Below are positions 59,564 to 64,000 of a stretch of DNA of 64,000 nucleotides, one piece after another; the stretch's first letter is position 1; each line of letters begins with the position of its first letter. The translations under genes were made by a program, and so were the position numbers. The notes beneath the pieces were generated by a model. It saw nothing but the letters and a program-made list of their open reading frames with translations, did no database searches and was not told the DNA's origin. The stretch comes from Bradyrhizobium canariense (lineage in GTDB: Bacteria; Pseudomonadota; Alphaproteobacteria; Rhizobiales; Xanthobacteraceae), in assembly GCF_018130465.1 (NCBI RefSeq), contig NZ_JAFCKJ010000003.1, positions 558,001 through 622,000 on the forward strand. The letters are read 5' to 3'.

Positions 59564-60289
59564 TCAGCCGTTCGGGTACTCTGCAAAATAGGCATCCCGC
59601 AATGCATCTTCGAGCAGCCGGCCTTCCGAATAGCCATTCAGTGTCGCCGGCCGGCTCACGCCGTCGAGCAACCGCGGGCAAGGTTCCGGCGCGCCGAGCA
59701 CGGTGCGCACCGGGATGCGCTCGGCATAGATCGGCAACGCATAGTCCTCGTCGTCGTCGGCGACACCCTTGGCGCGGACTTTCGCGGAGGCTTCCTCGAT
59801 CTCCATCGCGATAAAGGAGGTCGCCTTGATCTCCTGCGTGTTGCTCGCCCGCAGGCTCGCGGTGCGATCCGGGAAGAAGCGGTCGACCATCGCGATGACC
59901 GCGCGCGCTTTCTCCTCGGGATCGGTGACGAGATAGGCGGTGCCGAACGCCATCACGGCGCGGTAGTCGGCCGAGTGATTGAACCCGCAGCGCGCCAGCA
60001 CCAGGCTGTCGAGATGGGCGACCGTCAGGCACACACGCTCGCCCCGGGTCTGGTTGCGCAGCATGCGGCTGGCGCTCGAGCCATGCCAATACAGCTTGGT
60101 CCCTTCGCGCCAAAAAAAAGTCGGCGTGCAATAGGGCTGGCCGTCGATCGCGTAGGAGACGTGGCACAGCATCGTGGAATCCAGGATGCGATGAACCGTG
60201 TCGTGATCGTAGAAGCCGCGGTCATGACGGCGCTTCACCTGGTTGCGCGCGGACGTCGGATAGGAATTCTGGCTCTCGGTCTCGCTCAC
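59564..60289 (-). CDS. Pyridoxamine-5'-phosphate-oxidase-like flavin-binding protein
   Basis: 241 residues from GTG 60289, which has AGGGGC upstream and leaves a normal promoter gap. Split-barrel signs are G-Q-P-Y-C-T-P-T-F-F near 58, W-H-G-S-S near 75 and V-C-L-T-V near 91. The group (PF12900-like) binds FMN and is mostly uncharacterised. It lies divergently from a MocR regulator, which makes it a likely target and hints at vitamin B6-linked chemistry. Confidence 0.85.
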   Translation of the reverse strand: MSETESQNSYPTSARNQVKRRHDRGFYDHDTVHRILDSTMLCHVSYAIDGQPYCTPTFFWREGTKLYWHGSSASRMLRNQTRGERVCLTVAHLDSLVLARCGFNHSADYRAVMAFGTAYLVTDPEEKARAVIAMVDRFFPDRTASLRASNTQEIKATSFIAMEIEEASAKVRAKGVADDDEDYALPIYAERIPVRTVLGAPEPCPRLLDGVSRPATLNGYSEGRLLEDALRDAYFAEYPNG

Positions 60290-60362
60290 GGCCGCCCCTG
60301 TCGGATTGAAACAATCCAGAGCAGTTGTAGCCGCGGATTTGGTCTGCGATAGTGCCAATTCC

Positions 60363-61835
60363 ATGCGAAAATTTCCAACCAATTCCGTCCCCTCGCCGGC
60401 CAAGGCCGAGCTGCCGCTCGACCTCACCGGCCCCCACATCACGGCCGGCGCCTCGTCGGCGCACCGGCTGTACCAGGCGTTGCGCGAGATGATCGTCGGC
60501 AGCCTGGTGAAACCGGGGGAGCCGCTGCCGCCGTCGCGCACGCTGGCCAAACAGACCGGCTTTCGGCGCAATGCCGTCGTCACCGCCTATGAGCGGCTGA
60601 TCGCCGACGGCTTTGCCGACGCAACCGTCGGCTCCGGCACGTTCGTCGCCGCGCGCATCCCCGCGCGCGCGGCCGAGCCGAAGCGGCCGAAGATCATCGT
60701 CGAAACGCCCGGGCAAGGCGCGTTTTCGCTCGGCTGCACCCATATCGACGCGCGCGCCGTGCAGCGTTTCCGGGCCTTTGTCGGCCGTCGCATGCGCGCC
60801 TTCGGCGCGGAGCATCTGCACTATGGCGACCCTCGCGGCAGCCGCGAGCTGCGTGCGGCGATCGCCGATCATCTGTTGTCGGCGCGGGGCCTGCGCTGCG
60901 ATCCCGATCAGATCATGCTGACGTCAGGCACGCTGCACGCGCTGCGTATCGTGCTGAGCGCGATCCTGAAGTCCAACGACCAGGTCTGGTGCGAGGACCC
61001 GGGTTACCCCGCCGCGCGCAAGACCATCGCGCATTGCGGTTATCGTCCCGTGTTCGTTCCCGTCGACGCGCACGGCATGCGTGTCGCCAGAGGCCGCGCA
61101 GCGGCGCCGTCCGCGCGCGCAGCCTATGTGACGCCGTCGCACCAGTTTCCGCTGGGCGTACAGATGTCGATGCCGCGGCGGCTCGAGCTGCTGGACTGGG
61201 CCAGGCAGGCCGGCGCCTTCGTGCTGGAAGACGATTACGACAGCGAGTTCCGTTATGACGGCGCGCCGCTGATGTCGCTGGCCGGCATCGATCACCTCCA
61301 GCGCGTGATCTACATGGGCACGTTCGCCAAGACGCTGTTTCCGGGCCTGCGCATCGGCTATTGCGCCCTGCCCGAGCGCTTGATTGCGGATGTCACCGCC
61401 GCGCGGGCCGCGCTCGACCGTTTTCCCGGCACGCTGATGGAGGGCGCGGTGGCCGACATGCTCAATTCCGGCGCGTTCGCAGCGAACCTGAAGCGGGTGC
61501 GCAAGCTATACCGCGAGGCGCGCGACGCGCTGGCCGAAACCCTGGAAGCCGCGTCCGACGGCGTTCTGTCGGTGCCGGTCCCATCACAGGGTCTGCATCT
61601 TGTCGCCCGGTTCGATCCCTCGATCGATCTGTCGGTGGCGGCGGAAGCCAAGCAGGCCGCCGGCGCCGAAGGCTGGCTGTTGGCCGACACCTATTCCCGC
61701 TCACGTCCTCTGCCCGGTTTCGTGCTGGGATTTTCCGGCCACGCGGTTCCGAAGCTCGTGGCATCCGCCGAGCGGCTCGCGCGGGAATCGCGTGCGGCCT
61801 TGCGTGCGAGGAGCAAGCCGGCCCGGCGGGCATGA
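60363..61835 (+). CDS. MocR/PdxR-type regulator (GntR helix-turn-helix plus aminotransferase domain)
   Basis: 490 residues. The GntR winged helix is about 30-95: L-Y-Q-A-L-R-E-M-I-V-G-S-L, then L-P-P-S-R-T-L-A-K-Q-T-G-F-R-R-N-A-V. The aminotransferase fold follows (about 125-480); the PLP lysine is in M-G-T-F-A-K-T-L-F near 322. MocR proteins sense PLP or amino acids and often control a divergent gene, here the flavin-binding protein 74 bp away. The name PdxR is not proven. Confidence 0.92.
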   Translation: MRKFPTNSVPSPAKAELPLDLTGPHITAGASSAHRLYQALREMIVGSLVKPGEPLPPSRTLAKQTGFRRNAVVTAYERLIADGFADATVGSGTFVAARIPARAAEPKRPKIIVETPGQGAFSLGCTHIDARAVQRFRAFVGRRMRAFGAEHLHYGDPRGSRELRAAIADHLLSARGLRCDPDQIMLTSGTLHALRIVLSAILKSNDQVWCEDPGYPAARKTIAHCGYRPVFVPVDAHGMRVARGRAAAPSARAAYVTPSHQFPLGVQMSMPRRLELLDWARQAGAFVLEDDYDSEFRYDGAPLMSLAGIDHLQRVIYMGTFAKTLFPGLRIGYCALPERLIADVTAARAALDRFPGTLMEGAVADMLNSGAFAANLKRVRKLYREARDALAETLEAASDGVLSVPVPSQGLHLVARFDPSIDLSVAAEAKQAAGAEGWLLADTYSRSRPLPGFVLGFSGHAVPKLVASAERLARESRAALRARSKPARRA

Positions 61836-61902
61836 CGAACGTTCACTAGGAGAATCGGCTGCCGCTCCCTACATTGCGGCATTGATACCGGGACCTCACA
61901 CC

Positions 61903-62151
61903 ATGCTGCTGCGCCGTGCGACTTGCCTCTCGCTCCTGGTCTTCATCGCACTCGCCGCGACGGCGCGCGCAGGCACGGTCGGACGCGAGCAGGACATCGT
62001 CGATCTCAAGCTCGGCCAGCGCGTGCAAGTGGATGATGGAACTTGTCCCGCCGGACAGGTCAAGGAAGTGCGCGGCGCCAAGATGACCGACAAGGGCGTC
62101 GCACGGACCAGCACCTGCGTGCCGCGGTTTGGTCCGAAATCAAAGCGATGA
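61903..62151 (+). CDS. Small secreted protein (DUF6719-like)
   Basis: 82 residues. The signal peptide runs to about 24 (A-R-A-G). The mature part has the pattern V-G-R-E-Q-D-I-V-D-L-K-L-G-Q-R-V, D-D-G-T-C-P-A-G-Q, and T-C-V-P-R-F-G, with two cysteines that probably pair. It matches my memory of the small DUF6719 group in Bradyrhizobium, but I could not check. It ends three bases from the stop of the convergent next gene. Confidence 0.7.
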   Translation: MLLRRATCLSLLVFIALAATARAGTVGREQDIVDLKLGQRVQVDDGTCPAGQVKEVRGAKMTDKGVARTSTCVPRFGPKSKR

Positions 62152-62154
62152 GCG

Positions 62155-62517
62155 CTACTTCGCCGGATCGAACATGCATTGCAGGGTCGGCTTGGCGATC
62201 TTGGTGAAGGTCGGACCGATTTCGGTCTGCTTTGCGGCCGGCACCCAATCGGTCTCGATCGTCGGCACCCCGGTCTCGCTGATGCCGCGCAGCAGAGCCT
62301 CGCGGAGATCGCGATCCTCGACGACGGCGGCAGCATGATCGTGCAGGCAGCCGCAGACCTCTTCCGGATGCTCCCAGCGCCCGAGCATGCGCGGCGCGCA
62401 TTGCCTGACGAACTCAGTACGGGGATCAGGTAATCTGGACGGTGAGCGCACCTGAGCCTGAGCGGCACTGATCGTCAGAACGAATATGAACGCCGCAGCG
62501 CAGGAACGAACAAGCAT
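62155..62517 (-). CDS. Small secreted protein, function unknown
   Basis: 120 residues. The signal peptide is 1-21 (A-Q-A-Q). The mature part has four cysteines (F-V-R-Q-C, E-V-C-G-C and L-Q-C-M), probably two disulfides, and a helical middle. There is no known motif. It follows the next small gene (62554) on the same strand with 36 bases between. Confidence 0.65.
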   Translation of the reverse strand: MLVRSCAAAFIFVLTISAAQAQVRSPSRLPDPRTEFVRQCAPRMLGRWEHPEEVCGCLHDHAAAVVEDRDLREALLRGISETGVPTIETDWVPAAKQTEIGPTFTKIAKPTLQCMFDPAK

Positions 62518-62553
62518 GACGGCCTTTATCGGCTGATTTTTCTTATTGGCGGA

Positions 62554-62718
62554 TCAGAAGCGCGCGGCGACCACGATCGGCTGCGGCGCCGGGGTCATCA
62601 CCGGCGAGCCGCTGTACTGGAAAGTGCCGATACCGGGGAGATTACCGTCCGGCGAGCCTGCGAGCGAGGAGCCGGCGAGCACGAAACCGAAAGCAAGGAT
62701 GAGGCTGAGCGTGCGCAT
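62554..62718 (-). CDS. Very small secreted peptide, function unknown
   Basis: 54 residues from ATG 62718 behind GGAGACAAG. The signal peptide is about 1-20 (L-A-G). The mature 34 residues are Gly/Pro rich with F-Q-Y-S-G-S-P-V. No family recognised. Too short to judge by composition alone, but the ribosome-binding site and signal peptide make it a likely gene. Confidence 0.5.
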   Translation of the reverse strand: MRTLSLILAFGFVLAGSSLAGSPDGNLPGIGTFQYSGSPVMTPAPQPIVVAARF

Positions 62719-63355
62719 GGACTTGTCTCCGAATTCGGTGGCCGGCGTGCGCCGTCGTCGTTGTGAGGTTGATAACCATGGGCGGTTTCGCGCGTGATGC
62801 GCCAAAGGCGGAAAATGGTTTCATCTCCATGAGAATTGTTTCGTCCCGTTCGAGGCGACGACACATTCGACGGAAAATCTCAATCTTTTCAGATGGGTCG
62901 GGCGGCTGCCCAATGTGGCTTGGCAGGTCCCGTGCGGGCTTGGAGCCGCGCCGGACGCTGGCGCCGTCATGGTCCTGCCTCACACGCTTCACATGCGTTT
63001 TACGTTTTTCTGCTGAAGAGAAGCCGAACGAAGGCTGGGCCCCGTCGAACCGGGGGCGCTTCGACCGCGACCCAAGCTATCGAGACCGAGACGCCCGGAT
63101 CACCGGGCGCGTTGATGTGAGGAATGGCCATCATGATGGCGCAAGATCGCGCAACGGCGCGCGATGCGGACCAACGAACGGACCGCCGGGATCAACGACC
63201 TGTTCGCAGCAGCGCCATGTCGCCTGGCGAAATGGCGTTGCAATCGAGCCGCGGCTTCGAGGCCACGCCGCAGACATTCGTGCGGCTGACCGGCTCGCAT
63301 CTTGCCAAACCGCGCGCCAGCCGCGCCGACATCGCTGAGTGAACGCAAACGCGTC
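62719..63355. other. Interval without a convincing gene
   Basis: About 640 bases. The frame 63124-63342 (plus strand, 72 residues, rich in Arg/Asp) has only a weak start context, and its upstream neighbour is Arg-rich and low in protein character. I cannot support either. The region may carry the promoter of the 62554 gene. No strong hairpin was seen. Confidence 0.5.
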
Positions 63356-63904
63356 TCACTGAGTGAAGAACTCTCCACATTTCTGGACGTTTGCGTCCGC
63401 CGGTCCCCACGGCATGATCGGCACGGTCGAGGTCGAGTTCTTCGGCGAACCTTCGATCAGCCTGTCCGAATAGACCATGTAGACCAGCACGTTGCGCTTG
63501 GCGTCACAGCCGCGCACGATCTGCATCTTCTTGAAGAACAACGAGCGGCGCTGGCGGAACATGTCGTCGCCCTGCTCCATCTTGTTCTTGAACTTGATCG
63601 GGCCGATCTGACGGCAGGCGAGCGAGATGTCCGAGACCTCCTCGGCAAGGCCCAGCCAGCCCTTGAAGCCGCCCTTCTCCGGCACCGTGAAATGACAGGC
63701 CACGCCCTCGACCTCGGGGTCGTCGAGGCCGTAGGTCGCAAGCTTGTCGTTCGGGCTCATCCATTTGAACACGGTCGAGCGGCGGAAGATCAGATCCGGC
63801 TCGTCCGCGGCGGAGGCGGACGCTGCCGGCACGGTCAGCGCAAGGAGGAATAAAGCGAGGCCTTTCAAGCGGATGCTGGAAAGACTGGGGAAACGAGATG
63901 ACAT
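63356..63904 (-). CDS. creA: CreA family protein
   Basis: 182 residues. The signal peptide runs to about 32 (A-S-A-A-D). The mature protein has the CreA pattern: H-F-T-V-P-E near 70, D-I-S-L-A-C-R-Q-I-G near 92, F-F-K-K-M-Q-I near 122 and V-L-V-Y-M-V-Y-S-D-R-L near 140. CreA is a conserved periplasmic protein of unknown role. ATG 63904 has GGAGAGG upstream. The last 96 bases of the window after it show no gene. Confidence 0.93.
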   Translation of the reverse strand: MSSRFPSLSSIRLKGLALFLLALTVPAASASAADEPDLIFRRSTVFKWMSPNDKLATYGLDDPEVEGVACHFTVPEKGGFKGWLGLAEEVSDISLACRQIGPIKFKNKMEQGDDMFRQRRSLFFKKMQIVRGCDAKRNVLVYMVYSDRLIEGSPKNSTSTVPIMPWGPADANVQKCGEFFTQ

Positions 63905-64000
63905 GAACCTCTCCGGTAACAAGTTCCAGCAATGTAGGGATGAGGCGACCGATCAGGAAGACGACGGGCAAGCCGACACGGCCGCCGTTTACCGCTCCGT

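Noticed and set aside
63124-63342. A 72-residue frame before creA
   Set aside because: The start context is poor and there is no motif or neighbour to support it. It is mentioned only in the interval note.
1-64000. CRISPR arrays, insertion sequences, prophage genes, rRNA
   Set aside because: No regularly spaced direct repeats, transposase or integrase motifs, phage structural genes or rRNA sequence were seen. Short repeats here are palindromes at gene ends.

Overview
The window comes from a high-GC alphaproteobacterium, most likely Bradyrhizobium or a close relative. The evidence is the gene content: the eukaryotic-type glutamine synthetase glnII with a divergent gstI-like gene, the minCDE order, several small Rhizobiales-type secreted proteins, and several families of palindromic intergenic repeats. 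It looks like ordinary chromosome. I found no insertion sequence, prophage, CRISPR array, rRNA or convincing tRNA.

Layout. 1-4300: a MarR tail, a secreted PF03640 protein, an L,D-transpeptidase lipoprotein, a proline-rich membrane protein and small proteins. 4397-6281: the min operon (minC, minD, minE) with its terminator. 6636-12940: a transport and catabolic cluster (NMT1-type binding protein, permease and ATPase, with an epimerase-like SDR, a GNAT enzyme and a DapA-type aldolase) controlled by a TetR/RutR-like regulator that has a matching operator on each side. 13082-17203: a solo TRAP binding protein, a MarR regulator and a tannase/feruloyl-esterase gene, with a perfect palindrome between the last two. 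17387-25253: a Tlde1-type peptidoglycan enzyme, a DUF1810 protein, a chemoreceptor, an FMN reductase, an AraC regulator and a DUF2336-PilZ pair. 25394-27595: a soluble FIST-domain chemoreceptor behind a perfect FNR/FixK box. 27710-34442: nitroreductase, esterase, cupin, PsiF, asparaginase, metallo-hydrolase and ABC-F genes.

34565-42000 holds periplasmic redox genes: a multicopper oxidase, a molybdenum hydroxylase (large subunit and [2Fe-2S] subunit) and a di-haem c-type protein. The 3' end of the di-haem gene occurs again 1.7 kb downstream, on the far side of a glcG-lysR pair. 42000-43550 is visibly lower in GC and holds genes I do not recognise. 43556-47262 contains two double-domain GrlR-like paralogues, with a third single-domain one at 51210. 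47369-49314 is the nitrogen locus: glnII with a sigma54 promoter and terminator, and the divergent gstI-like gene. 49338-54956 is mixed housekeeping. 55117-58010 is a tryptophan-to-anthranilate operon (formamidase, kynA, kynU). 58232-63904 holds an M20 peptidase, a flavin-binding protein divergent from a MocR regulator, small secreted proteins and creA.

The strongest leads are the TetR-controlled cluster with its operator pair, the glnII/gstI control region, the FNR-box FIST receptor, the GrlR-like family, and two genes whose stop codons lie inside the stem of a dispersed terminator-like repeat. All family names come from reading the proteins. No database search was possible.
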